Of a DNA stretch of 64,000 nucleotides, positions 36,853 through 45,407 are shown piece by piece; the first letter of the stretch is position 1; each line of letters starts with the position of its first letter. The notes beneath the pieces were generated by a model that made no database searches, had not been told where the DNA came from, and saw only the letters and a list, made by a program, of their open reading frames with translations. The translations under genes and the position numbers were made by a program. This DNA comes from Dactylosporangium roseum (GTDB taxonomy: Bacteria > Actinomycetota > Actinomycetes > Mycobacteriales > Micromonosporaceae). The stretch lies in assembly GCF_025264685.1 (NCBI RefSeq), contig NZ_CP073721.1:3959001-4023000 (forward strand), given 5' to 3'.

Positions 36853-37429
36853 CCGCTCCGCCACCCGGTCGGTCGTCTGGGCCCGCCGCGGGCCGGGACT
36901 CCGCGGCGGCCTCCGGCCCGCCGGCCTGCTGCGGGGCGGCGCTCACCGCGACGACCGCCGGCCGCAGCAGGCGATCGCCCTTCGCGTATCCGGGCAGCAG
37001 CACCCGGGCCACCGTGCCGGGTGGCACCGCGGTGTCCTCGACCACCTCGGCCGCCTCGTGCAGCTTCGGGTCGAAGGGCTCGCCCACCGTGCCGATCGGT
37101 TGGAACCCCAGCAGCGAGAGCACCCGCTGGGCCTGCTCGCGCACGTGCCGGACGCCCGCCACGATCGTCACCGGGTCGGCCTCGGCGTGCTGCAGCGCCA
37201 GGTCGAGGTGGTCGAGGACCGGCAGCCACGCCGCCGACACCGCCAGGCGCTCGTTGAGCCGCTGGTCGGCCGCGTTGCGGCTGGCCCACTTCCGGGTGTT
37301 GTCCAGCTCCGCGAGGGCCCGCTGCCACTTGTCCCGGAGGTCGGCGGCCTCGTCGCCGGGCGGCGCCACGGCCGGCTCGGCCGTGGTCTCGTCGGTGGCG
37401 GCCTGTTCGGCCGCGTGCCGTTCGGTCAT
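36842..37429 (-). CDS. grpE: Nucleotide exchange factor GrpE
   Basis: A 195-residue protein: acidic disordered start, a long coiled-coil helix (DLRDKWQRALAELDNTRKWA), and the C-terminal beta-wing domain ('GFQPIGTVGEPFDPKLHEAAEVVED', 'GTVARVLLPGYAKGDRLLRPAVVAVS'). It releases ADP from DnaK. It starts 3 bp after the dnaK stop and overlaps dnaJ. Confidence 0.95.
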   Translation of the reverse strand: MTERHAAEQAATDETTAEPAVAPPGDEAADLRDKWQRALAELDNTRKWASRNAADQRLNERLAVSAAWLPVLDHLDLALQHAEADPVTIVAGVRHVREQAQRVLSLLGFQPIGTVGEPFDPKLHEAAEVVEDTAVPPGTVARVLLPGYAKGDRLLRPAVVAVSAAPQQAGGPEAAAESRPAAGPDDRPGGGADGD

Positions 37430-37432
37430 GGC

Positions 37433-39331
37433 TCAGCCCGTGCTGAAGTCGGCGTCGATGACGTCGTCGCCGCCGCCGTCCGGTCGCGCGCCGGCGGGCT
37501 GCTCCTGGCCACCGCCGGGTTGCCCGGTCCTGGCTTCCGCCGGACGGGCGCTCAGCGCGTACAACATCTGCTGCAGATCTCCGGTGAGCCGGCGGGCCTG
37601 GTCCAGCGGTGCCTGGTCGCGCACGGCCTGCCGGGCCTCGTCGAGGAGCATGTTCGCGCGTGCCCGGTCGTGCTCCGGCACCTGGTCGCCCAGTTCGCTC
37701 AGTTGGCGCTCGACCTGGTAGGCCATGCTGTCCAGCGAGTTGCGGGCGTCGACCTCCTCGCGCATCCGCTGGTCCTCGGCCCGGTGCTGCTCCGCCTCGC
37801 GGAGGAGCCGCTCGACGTCGGCCTTGTCCAGCGTGCCGCTCTCGGTGATGGTGATCTTCTGCTCGGCGTTGGTGTCCTTGTCCCGCGCGGAGACGTTCAG
37901 GATGCCGTTGGCGTCGATGTCGTAGGTGACCTCGATCTGCGGCATACCGCGCGGTGCCGGTCGGATGTTCTCCAGCCGCATGCGGCCCAGCACCCGGTTG
38001 TCGGCGGCGCGTTCCCGCTCGCCCTGCAGCACCACCACGTCGACGGCCGGCTGGTTGTCCTCCGCCGTGGAGAACACCTCGCTGCGGCGGGTCGGAATGG
38101 TCGTGTTGCGGTCGATCACCTTCGTCATCAGGCCGCCGAGCGTCTCGACGCCGAGCGACAGCGGCGTGACGTCGAGCAGGACGACGTCCTGCACCTCGCC
38201 CTTGAGCACCCCCGCCTGGATCGCCGCGCCGAGCGCGACCACCTCGTCGGGGTTGACCGTCATGTTCGGTTCCTTGCCGCCGGTGAGCCGCCGCACGAGG
38301 GCCTGGACGGCCGGCATGCGGGTCGCGCCGCCGACGAGGATGACCTCGTCGAGGTCCTCGACGCTGATCTTCGCGTCGCTCATCGCCTGCCGCACCGGAC
38401 CCATCGTCCGCTCCAGCAGGTCGTGGGTCAGCTCCTCGAACCTGGCCCGCGTGACCGTCGCCGTCAGGTGCTTCGGCCCCGTCGCGTCGGCGGTGATGAA
38501 CGGCAGGTTGACCTGCGTCTGGGTCACCGACGACAGCTCGATCTTCGCGCGCTCGGCGGCCTCGGTGAGCCGCTGCAGCGCCTGCGGGTCCTTGCGCAGG
38601 TCGATGCCGTTCTCGCGCTTGAACTCGCCGGCGAGGTGGTCGACCAGCCGGTGGTCGAAGTTGTCGCCGCCCAGGTGCGTGTCGCCGGCGGTGGCCCGCA
38701 CCTCCACGACGCCGTCGCCGACGTCGAGGATGCTCACGTCGAACGTGCCGCCACCGAGGTCGAACACCAGCACCGTCTCGTGGCCGGCCTTGTCGAGCCC
38801 GTAGGCGAGCGCGGCCGCGGTCGGCTCGTTGATGATCCGCAGCACCTCCAGGCCGGCGATGCGGCCGGCGTCCTTGGTCGCCTGCCGCTGGGCGTCGTTG
38901 AAGTACGCCGGGACGGTGACGACCGCCTCGGTGACCTTCTCGCCGAGGTGCTTCGCCGCGTCGTCGGCGAGCTTGCGCAGGACCTGCGCCGACACCTCCT
39001 CCGGCGAGATCAGCTTGCCGCGGACCTTGAAGCGGACCGTGCCCTCGGGCCCGGGGGCGACGTCGTAGGTGACCGTCTTGATCTCCTCGCCGGCCTCCTC
39101 GTACTTGCGGCCGACGAACCGCTTCGCCGAGTAGATCGTCCCCTTCGGGTTGAGCACCGCCTGCCGCCTGGCCAACTGCCCCACGAGGCGCTCGCCGGTC
39201 TCGGTGTAGGCCACCACCGACGGCGTCGTCCGGCTCCCCTCCGCGTTCGGAATCACGGTCGGTTGACCACCTTCGTACGCGGCGATCACCGAGTTCGTCG
39301 TGCCCAGGTCGATCCCCACAGCCCTCGCCAT
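37433..39331 (-). CDS. dnaK: Hsp70 chaperone DnaK
   Basis: A 632-residue Hsp70. The ATPase domain has GIDLGTTNSVIAAYEGG, VLVFDLGGGTFDVSILD and the adenosine loop 'DLDEVILVGGATRMPAVQ'; the substrate-binding domain has 'VLLDVTPLSLGVETLGG'; the tail ends DDVIDADFSTG. ATG at 39331 (MARAVGIDLGTT) is certain by family; the longer reading frame upstream is not coding. First of the run dnaK-grpE-dnaJ-clpB. No HAIR or CIRCE operator is visible in the 152 bp upstream. This may be an accessory dnaK operon, since hspR and class I dnaJ are absent. Confidence 0.97.
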   Translation of the reverse strand: MARAVGIDLGTTNSVIAAYEGGQPTVIPNAEGSRTTPSVVAYTETGERLVGQLARRQAVLNPKGTIYSAKRFVGRKYEEAGEEIKTVTYDVAPGPEGTVRFKVRGKLISPEEVSAQVLRKLADDAAKHLGEKVTEAVVTVPAYFNDAQRQATKDAGRIAGLEVLRIINEPTAAALAYGLDKAGHETVLVFDLGGGTFDVSILDVGDGVVEVRATAGDTHLGGDNFDHRLVDHLAGEFKRENGIDLRKDPQALQRLTEAAERAKIELSSVTQTQVNLPFITADATGPKHLTATVTRARFEELTHDLLERTMGPVRQAMSDAKISVEDLDEVILVGGATRMPAVQALVRRLTGGKEPNMTVNPDEVVALGAAIQAGVLKGEVQDVVLLDVTPLSLGVETLGGLMTKVIDRNTTIPTRRSEVFSTAEDNQPAVDVVVLQGERERAADNRVLGRMRLENIRPAPRGMPQIEVTYDIDANGILNVSARDKDTNAEQKITITESGTLDKADVERLLREAEQHRAEDQRMREEVDARNSLDSMAYQVERQLSELGDQVPEHDRARANMLLDEARQAVRDQAPLDQARRLTGDLQQMLYALSARPAEARTGQPGGGQEQPAGARPDGGGDDVIDADFSTG

Positions 39332-39483
39332 GAGCGGGTCTCCTCTCGCCTGTCGGTTGGTGCGGGCCCGCGGCCCGCGAAGTTCAGCAGTTCCGTGGTC
39401 GGGGGCCAGCGGCGCCGGTGGGGCGGCCGGCCGCGGCGTTCCCCCGCGACGGCGCGGCGAGGCCGTGCGGGACAACGCCGTCG

Positions 39484-40041
39484 TCAGCCCGCCGCCGTCT
39501 CGCCGAGGATCTGCCGCGCCTGGCCGGCGTACTCGGCGTCGATCATGAGCGAGTACGTGGACGCCTGGAGGTTGCTGGCCGACTTGAAGTCCCGCTGGCC
39601 GCCGGTCATCGCGTGGGCGATCGCGCCGAACGCGGCACCCCACAGCAGGCCGGCGACGACGGCGAAGACCACGACCTGCCACCACGCGCCGACGGCGAAG
39701 ATGCCGAGCAGCACGCCGACCAGCAGGCCGAACCATCCGCCGCTGCCGGCGCCGGCGAGCGCCGCGCGGCCGATCGTCATCCGGCCCAGCACCCGCTCCA
39801 CCAGGCGTACGTCCGTGCCGACGATGGTGACCCGGTCGACCGGGAACTTGGCGTCGGACAGGCGGTCCACCGCCCGCTGGGCCTCGAGGTAGTTGGGATA
39901 GGTGGCGATCGTCATCATCGGCCGCTCCGGCGCACCGATGTCCCGGCCGGCGGCGCGGTCCGGGGTGACGGGCCCGCCGCCGCGGGTGAACGGCATCGAG
40001 TTGCTCTCTCGCGGTATACCGGCGTCGGCCGGATTGGTCAT
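39484..40041 (-). CDS. General stress protein (GSP17M-like) with two membrane helices
   Basis: A 185-residue protein. The N-terminal domain (residues about 42-85; 'ATYPNYLEAQRAVDRLSDAKFPVDRVTIVG') is the general-stress GSP17M-type domain, followed by two Gly/Ala-rich membrane helices (WFGLLVGVLLGIFAVGAWW, then VVVFAVVAGLLWGAAFGAI) and a C-terminal soluble part. Such proteins are induced by heat or salt; function unknown. GAGGAG lies before the ATG. It sits between hsp20 and dnaK. Confidence 0.85.
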   Translation of the reverse strand: MTNPADAGIPRESNSMPFTRGGGPVTPDRAAGRDIGAPERPMMTIATYPNYLEAQRAVDRLSDAKFPVDRVTIVGTDVRLVERVLGRMTIGRAALAGAGSGGWFGLLVGVLLGIFAVGAWWQVVVFAVVAGLLWGAAFGAIAHAMTGGQRDFKSASNLQASTYSLMIDAEYAGQARQILGETAAG

Positions 40042-40354
40042 GGCGACAACCCTCCTCTGTTCCCGTGAAGGTCAACCAACGACGATGCGGTGGTCCACCG
40101 CGCTCCGCTTGCCGCTTCTCGAGTTCTCCTCCGAGCCTTCTTCGAGCCTTCTTCGGACACGGGTGACGGCGCCATCCGAAGAGGGTGAGACGAAGGCTGT
40201 TCGGGCAGGGCCCGGTGCGGCGCGGCCTCCCGGTGGGCGACCCTGCCGATGCGGTCGGCAGGGTCGAACCGCTGTGCGGGGCCGGTGGTGAACAGCGGGC
40301 CGCCGCCTCCGGTGGCAGCGCCGGCGGCTGCCGCCGGGCGCGCCGGTGTCGTGG
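40042..40354. other. Gap between hsp20 and the general stress gene
   Basis: No gene is supported. It holds an 11-bp direct repeat GAGCCTTCTTC near 40133-40155 and the hairpin at 40239-40267. Confidence 0.55.
40239..40267 (-). terminator. Hairpin terminator downstream of hsp20
   Basis: CGACCCTGCCGA pairs perfectly with TCGGCAGGGTCG around a 5-nt loop (TGCGG), 88 bp after the Hsp20 stop on the minus strand. It suggests hsp20 is a separate transcript from the genes further downstream. Confidence 0.7.
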
Positions 40355-41065
40355 TCAGCGCCGGCCGCCGCCTCCGCTCTGCTGGCTCTGCTGGCCTTGC
40401 TGACCTTGCTGGCTCTGCTGGCCCTGCTGGCCCTGCTGGCCCTGCTGGCTCTGCTGGCCCTGCTGGCTCTGCTGGCCCTGCTGGCTCTGCTGGCCCTGCT
40501 GGCCCTGCTGGCCCTGCTGGCCCTGCTGGCCCTGCTGGCCCTGCTGGCCCTGCTGGCCCTGCTGGCCCTGCTGGCCCTGCTGACGCTGGATCTCGATCCG
40601 GCGCGGCTGTGCCTCCTGCGTCTTGCCGATGTCGACCGTCAGGACACCGTTGCTGCAGGTCGCCTCGACCCGGCCTGGGTCGACGTCGCTCGGCAGGTCG
40701 ATGAGGTACTCGAAGTCACCCCGCTGGCGGTTCTGGCGCCGGACTATCCCGTTGCGCTCCCGCTCCTGGAAAGTGCCCGAGATCCGCAGCTCCTCACCGC
40801 GCATCTCGAGGTTGATGTCCTGCGGGTCGACGTTCGGCACGTCGATCTCGACGATGTACGCGTTCTCGGTCTCCTCGATGTCCACCGGGACCGCCAGCGG
40901 CGACATCCCGCCGATCGCGGTGGGGTCGGTCAGGAGCGCCTGCATCAGTTGCCCGAACCGGTTGTTGATGTCGCCCATCTCCCGCAGCGGGTCCCAGCGG
41001 TACAGGGGAGTGAGCTGGCCGCCGCCGCCACGCCACCGTCGGGAGGTGAAGGGTGCGAGTGTCAT
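40355..41065 (-). CDS. Hsp20 small heat-shock protein with (QQG)n tail
   Basis: A 236-residue protein. Residues about 57-150 form the alpha-crystallin domain ('VPVDIEETENAYIVEIDVPNV' ... 'SNGVLTVDIGK'), closed by the IxI-type motif RIEI that docks subunits. Then about 23 tripeptides QQG, some QQS, run for 69 residues to a SGGGGRR end. The tail is encoded by a 9-bp tandem repeat and has no place in known Hsp20 proteins; Gln/Gly-rich tails favour condensates or fibres (inference). ATG at 41065 (MTLAPFTSRR) fits the family. Confidence 0.93.
   Translation of the reverse strand: MTLAPFTSRRWRGGGGQLTPLYRWDPLREMGDINNRFGQLMQALLTDPTAIGGMSPLAVPVDIEETENAYIVEIDVPNVDPQDINLEMRGEELRISGTFQERERNGIVRRQNRQRGDFEYLIDLPSDVDPGRVEATCSNGVLTVDIGKTQEAQPRRIEIQRQQGQQGQQGQQGQQGQQGQQGQQGQQGQQGQQSQQGQQSQQGQQSQQGQQGQQGQQSQQGQQGQQSQQSGGGGRR
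40377..40583. repeat. 9-bp tandem repeat encoding the Hsp20 tail
   Basis: About 23 units of a 9-mer read on the plus strand as CTGCTGGCC with small changes (CTGCTGGCT). All units keep frame, so gain or loss of units changes tail length without breaking the gene. Confidence 0.9.
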
Positions 41066-41222
41066 GACTGATCGGTTCCCTTCTCGATCCGAACGCTCTT
41101 GGTACGGAGCCGGTTTCCGCGGGTGGATCACTTCTCAGCCTCGGCCGGGACGGGCAAATGTGTTTCCCCTGGCGGGGATGAAGTCCGACACGGCCGCCGG
41201 ACACTGTCCCCGTGGCCTGCGA

Positions 41223-43139
41223 TCACGGCATGGAGCAGGGCTGCACCCTGCCGAACTTCTCGGCGTACTCCTCCTCGGCGCGGATCACGTGGAACACCGC
41301 GTTGATGAGCGACAGGTGGGTCAGCGCCTGCGGGAAGTTGCCCAGGTGCCGGCCGCTGTCGGCGTCGAGTTCCTCGGCGTAGAGCCCCAGCGGCCCGGCG
41401 AACGACAGCAGCTTGCAGCACAGCCGGCGGGCGCGCTCGACCTCGCCGATCTCGATGAGCGCCGACACCAGCCAGAACGAGCAGACGGTGAACGTGCCCT
41501 CGTGGCCGTCGACGCCGTCGTCCGTGTCCTCCGGGCGGTACCGCAGCACCAGGTCGTTGACGGTGAGCTCGTCGGCGATGGCCAGCACGGTCGCCCGGAC
41601 CCGCGGATCGTCCGGCGGTAGGAACCGGACCAGCGGCACCAGCAGCACCGAGGCGTCCAGCGTGTCGGTGCCGTAGTACTGGGTGAAGACGCCGCGCTCG
41701 TCGGTACCGTGCTCGCAGACGTCGGCGTGGATCTCGTTCGCGATCGCCCGCCACCGCTCGGCGAGCTGCCGATCGTCGCGCAGCCGGGCCAGCCGCACGC
41801 CCCGGTCCAGCGCCACCCAGCACATGACCTTGGACGAGGTGAAGTGCCGCGGCTCGCCGCGGACCTCCCAGATGCCGCGGTCCGGCTCGCGCCAGTGCTT
41901 CGCGGCGCTCTCGACCTGGTGGACCAGGATCGGCCACATCCGCTCGTCGAACCGGTCGCGGGTCTTCGCGTGCAGCGACACCGAGTCGAGCACGGCGCCC
42001 CACACGTCGTGCTGCCGATGGCTGAACGCGTCGTTGCCGATCCGGACCGGTCCGGCGCCCTCGTAGCCCTGAAGGTGGTCCAGCGTGTGCTCGGTGAGGT
42101 CGCGTTCGCCGCCGACCCCGTACATGACCTGGAGGTCGACGTAGCGGCTGGTGATCTCGTTGACGAACCGGCGGAAGTCGTCGGCCTCCCAGTTGAACCC
42201 GAGCGTGTAGAGCGCCCACAGCGTGAACGTGGAGTCCCGGATCCAGGAGAACCGGTAGTCCCAGTTGCGCGTGCCGCCCGGCGTCTCCGGCAGCGAGGTC
42301 GTGGCCGCCGCGGCGAGCGCGCCGGTCGGGGCGAACGTCAGGCCCTTGAGGGTCAGCGCGCTGCGCTCCAGGTGTCCCCGGAACGGGTGGTCCGGGAACG
42401 TGCCCCGGGCCAGCCAATGCTGCCAGTGGTGCGCGGTCCACACCAGCCGGGAATACGCCTCGGCGAAGTCGTGCGGCGGCTCGTGGACGGTCCACGACAG
42501 CGCGCAGTAGCGGGTGTCGCCGTCTTTGAGCAGTGTCCGCGCGATCGCCCGGTTGCCCTCGAAACCGATCCGCAGGTCGGTGGTGAGGCGCAGTTCGATG
42601 TCGACGTCATCGGCCCGGCAGAGGCCCTGATGGTAGCCGGAGTCGGTGTACTCCCAGTGCCCGGCCAGCCGTCCGTAGTCGAACATCGGGTCGCAGTCCA
42701 TCGTGAGCTGCACCTCGCCGTTGACGCACCGGATGGTGCGCAGCAGCACGTGCTCGGCGTCGTAGTCCGTCGGCGCGCGGCGGTGCGTGTGCGATCGCTC
42801 GTCGTCGTGGTGCCACGGACCCATGAGCAGCACATCCCGCACGATGAGCCAGCCGGTCCGCGTGCCCCAGCTCGTCTCCAGGACCATCGTGCCGGGGAGG
42901 TACCGCCGGGCCGCGGGTACCATGACGTCGGCCGGCCCGACCCGGAACCGGCCCGCGCCCCGGTCGAGAATCGCGCCGAAGACACTCGGCGAGTCGATCC
43001 GCGGCAGGCAGAGCCACTCCACGTTGCCGCTGGGCGCGACGAGCGCGGTCGTCTCGCAGTCGGAGAGGAAGCCGTACGATTCGATCGGCGGGAAGGGCGA
43101 CACCGGCGATACCGGTATCGGCGTGCTCGGTGCGGACAT
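41223..43139 (-). CDS. Glycoside hydrolase family 15 protein (glucoamylase/trehalase-type)
   Basis: A 638-residue cytoplasmic enzyme. The N-terminal beta domain starts 'IESYGFLSDCETTALVAPSG' and the (alpha/alpha)6 catalytic domain has 'NWDYRFSWIRDSTFTLWAL', the catalytic Glu in DRGIWEVRGEPRHFT and the second Glu in GPLGLYAEELDADSG. In actinobacteria such proteins include trehalases that hydrolyse the compatible solute trehalose; the exact glucan substrate is open. No signal peptide. It is divergent from the AraC-type regulator and followed, 157 bp later, by hsp20. Confidence 0.92.
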   Translation of the reverse strand: MSAPSTPIPVSPVSPFPPIESYGFLSDCETTALVAPSGNVEWLCLPRIDSPSVFGAILDRGAGRFRVGPADVMVPAARRYLPGTMVLETSWGTRTGWLIVRDVLLMGPWHHDDERSHTHRRAPTDYDAEHVLLRTIRCVNGEVQLTMDCDPMFDYGRLAGHWEYTDSGYHQGLCRADDVDIELRLTTDLRIGFEGNRAIARTLLKDGDTRYCALSWTVHEPPHDFAEAYSRLVWTAHHWQHWLARGTFPDHPFRGHLERSALTLKGLTFAPTGALAAAATTSLPETPGGTRNWDYRFSWIRDSTFTLWALYTLGFNWEADDFRRFVNEITSRYVDLQVMYGVGGERDLTEHTLDHLQGYEGAGPVRIGNDAFSHRQHDVWGAVLDSVSLHAKTRDRFDERMWPILVHQVESAAKHWREPDRGIWEVRGEPRHFTSSKVMCWVALDRGVRLARLRDDRQLAERWRAIANEIHADVCEHGTDERGVFTQYYGTDTLDASVLLVPLVRFLPPDDPRVRATVLAIADELTVNDLVLRYRPEDTDDGVDGHEGTFTVCSFWLVSALIEIGEVERARRLCCKLLSFAGPLGLYAEELDADSGRHLGNFPQALTHLSLINAVFHVIRAEEEYAEKFGRVQPCSMP

Positions 43140-43367
43140 CGCTCACCCTCCTCGGCGTGCCGGCCCTCCACCCGCGTCCGCTCGCCGGCACCCGGTCGCG
43201 GCGGTCGTGGGCGGGAGCATCGCGTGGTCACGTCAGCCATCGGCGTGCCCGCGACGCTCGCTCGGCTTCGGGCATCGCTCTGGTCGACGCTGCCCGTTGC
43301 CGGGGTGAGTCGGCCTCACCCTCACCTCGACTTGCGGTCGTGCACCAGTTGTGAACAGGATTCCCCG

Positions 43368-44342
43368 GTGGACGACGTGGCGCAGCGGTTGTCGGAGCGG
43401 GTGTGGGGTGTCGAGGAGGCAAGGGCGCTCTGCCACACGTATTTCTACCCGGTGACGCTGGAGCCGCTGAAGACCGAGGCGCGGCTGTCGTGCACGTTCG
43501 ACGCGCTCGTGGCCGGGCCCGTCACGCTGGCCGACCTGGAGTACGGCGCGGCGATCCGGATGAGCCAGCCGAACCTCGAGACGGCGTACCACGTCAACGT
43601 CCCGCTGTTCGGCGCCCTGCAGTCGGTGTACCGGGGCGTCCAGATCAGGGCGGATTCGCACCTGGGCGCGGTCTTCGGCCCGAAGGGCGAGGTTCTGCTG
43701 GAGCGGTGGAACGCGGGGACCCGGGTCATGTGCGTCAAGCTCGACCGGCTGGCGCTGCACGCCGAGCTGGAGTCGCTGCTCGGCCGGCCGGTCCGCGGCC
43801 CGCTGGAGCTGGCGCCCAGCCTCGACGTCAGCCGCGGCGCCGGGCTGACCTGGCTGCGTCTGATGCGGTTGCTGGCCGACGACATCCACAACGAGGACGG
43901 CCTGCTGTCCCGCCCGGCGTTCGCCGAACGGCTCGGCCGTGAAGCGGTGCGCGGCCTGCTGTACGCGGTGGGCCACCGCTACCTGGCCGAACTGGCCGAG
44001 CCCGGTGTGCCGTGCCTGCCGCGCACCGTGCGGCGGGCGGTCGACGCGATCCGCGACGACCCGGCGCGCTCGTTCACGGTCGCCGAGCTGGCCGCCGTCG
44101 CGGGCGTCAGCGTGCGTGCGTTGCAGGAGGGGTTCCGCCGGCACGTCGGGGTCCCGCCGCTGGTCATGCTGCGCGAGGCGCGGATGGCGCGGGTCCACGA
44201 GGAACTGCGCGCCGCCGATCCGTACGGCTGCACGGTGGCGGAGGTGGCGCACCGGTGGGGCTTCGCCCACCTGGGCCGGTTCGCGGCGGCCTACCGCAGG
44301 ACCTTCGGCGAGCCGCCGTCGGCCACGTTGCACCGCGGCTGA
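43368..44342 (+). CDS. AraC-family transcriptional regulator
   Basis: A 324-residue activator. Residues about 10-175 are an AraC-binding-like cupin domain ('MSQPNLETAYHVNVPLFGALQSVYRG' region). The C-terminal two-HTH domain has 'FTVAELAAVAGVSVRALQEGFRRHVG' and 'CTVAEVAHRWGFAHLGRFAAAYRRTFG', complete with the conserved Pro-containing end. The start is the GTG at 43368 after ACAGGA; the much longer frame upstream is the antisense of the GH15 gene. It is divergent from GH15 and could control it. Confidence 0.92.
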   Translation: MDDVAQRLSERVWGVEEARALCHTYFYPVTLEPLKTEARLSCTFDALVAGPVTLADLEYGAAIRMSQPNLETAYHVNVPLFGALQSVYRGVQIRADSHLGAVFGPKGEVLLERWNAGTRVMCVKLDRLALHAELESLLGRPVRGPLELAPSLDVSRGAGLTWLRLMRLLADDIHNEDGLLSRPAFAERLGREAVRGLLYAVGHRYLAELAEPGVPCLPRTVRRAVDAIRDDPARSFTVAELAAVAGVSVRALQEGFRRHVGVPPLVMLREARMARVHEELRAADPYGCTVAEVAHRWGFAHLGRFAAAYRRTFGEPPSATLHRG

Positions 44343-44354
44343 GCCCGGCGGGTG

Positions 44355-44588
44355 CTACGAGCCGGGCTCCGTCGCCGCGCGCGACCGTTCGTCGAGATAG
44401 GCGGCGATGTGCGTGGCGGCGTCGTACGCGCGCCGGAGGATCGTGTCCAGCTCCGCGGCGAGCCGGTCCGGGTCGGCGCGTGGCTCACCGGCGAGCACCG
44501 TCGACGCCTGTTCCAGCGTGGCGAGGAGCTGGGCGACCTGGAGCCGGACTGCGGTCGTGTGTGGCACGGGCGGCTCCATCGGCTCCAT
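44355..44588 (-). CDS. Small helical hypothetical protein
   Basis: A 77-residue protein, mostly alpha-helical (VRLQVAQLLATLEQASTVL, then RADPDRLAAELDTILRRAYDAATHIAAYLDERS), soluble, without cysteine. It converges with the AraC gene, 12 bp between stops. Start ATG at 44588 or 44579; GGAG precedes. Codon use is compatible with coding but no family is recognised. Confidence 0.5.
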   Translation of the reverse strand: MEPMEPPVPHTTAVRLQVAQLLATLEQASTVLAGEPRADPDRLAAELDTILRRAYDAATHIAAYLDERSRAATEPGS

Positions 44589-44981
44589 CGGCTCCGATCA
44601 ACTCCGATCAACTCCGATCAGCTCCGCCGGTCGTGCCGGTCCCGTCGGCCCGCCGGCTGGTCCGGTCGCCCCGTCCTGGCCGGCCCGCGTCGTCGGTGGG
44701 CACCGTGGCGACAGTCCACCGTGACGCGGGCCGGCCGGGGACCGGCCACGGCTCGCCGGCGACGTCCCGCGAGCGTCGGGGGGTGAGCTCACGGGCGGCC
44801 CGGCCGCCGTACGGGGGTTCCTCGGTCCGTGAGAGCGTAAGCACGCCGGGTAGTCGAGCGCGATCCGCACCGCGCCGAGATCTGTCCGCAGAACGCGGAA
44901 GGACGCGGACACCACCGCCGCACCCGCCGGCCGCCGCCGGACGAAGCGGGCTCCTGCAGGTGCAGGCCGGCGGCGGCCGGC
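44589..44981. other. Intergenic region without supported gene
   Basis: The only structure I see is a direct repeat of CTCCGATCAA near 44595-44625, three imperfect copies just upstream of the small gene. Other frames are low-quality antisense or Pro/Arg-rich. Confidence 0.5.
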
Positions 44982-45407
44982 CTAGTGTTCGGCGCCCCGG
45001 TTCGCCCCGGTGTAGTACTCGAACAGCATTGCCGCGCTCGCCGCGACGACGCCGACGATGCCGGCGGCGGCGATCCAGAGCTGCCAGAGTGCGACGCCGA
45101 GCGCGGCCGTCGCGGCGCCCAGGCCGATGCCGAGCGGCCAGTACGACGCGGGGCTGAAGAAGCCAACCTCTCCCGCGGCGTCGGCGATGTCGGCGTCCTC
45201 CCGGTCCTCGGGCCGCGGCGGGATGCGCCGGGAGATGAGCCAGAAGTACCCGCCGCTCATGCCGCACAGCACGCAGGACAGCCCGAGCGCCACCGTGCCG
45301 GTGCGTTCCACGGAACCGCTGAGGGCGTGGGTCAGGTACGCGTACGCGCCCGTGATGACGACGAGCAGCCCGCCGACGAGGGCGAAGAGCTTGGTCTCAG
45401 CCCTCAT
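44982..45407 (-). CDS. ctaF: Cytochrome c oxidase subunit IV (CtaF-type)
   Basis: A 141-residue membrane protein with four helices (start MRAETKLFALVGGLLVVITGAYAY; the second 'GTVALGLSCVLCGMSGGYFW'; two more near the end, 'YWPLGIGLGAATAALG' and 'IVGVVAASAAMLFEYY'), the plan of actinobacterial CtaF. It stabilises the aa3 oxidase. Its ATG overlaps the end of ctaD by 11 bp. Confidence 0.93.
   Translation of the reverse strand: MRAETKLFALVGGLLVVITGAYAYLTHALSGSVERTGTVALGLSCVLCGMSGGYFWLISRRIPPRPEDREDADIADAAGEVGFFSPASYWPLGIGLGAATAALGVALWQLWIAAAGIVGVVAASAAMLFEYYTGANRGAEH

Noticed and set aside
39332..39483. HAIR or CIRCE heat-shock operator upstream of dnaK
   Set aside because: Neither CTTGAGT-N7-ACTCAAG nor TTAGCACTC-N9-GAGTGCTAA occurs there or upstream of hsp20.
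40346..41071. A plus-strand frame reading LLALLALLA for many residues
   Set aside because: This is the complement of the QQG repeat of hsp20; the hydrophobic run is a by-product of the 9-bp unit and the rest has no membrane-protein features.
41199..41213. DosR-like dormancy box (GGACACTGTCC) upstream of hsp20
   Set aside because: The half-site spacing is one base short of the mycobacterial consensus and the outer bases do not match; a single short dyad is not enough.
41709..43367. Very long N-terminal extension of the AraC-type regulator
   Set aside because: That part of the frame is the antisense of the GH15 gene; domain limits and the ribosome site place the start at 43368.
44598..44915. 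A 105-codon minus-strand frame upstream of the small helical gene
   Set aside because: Pro/Arg/Gly-rich without helix or domain pattern, no ribosome site; treated as non-coding.
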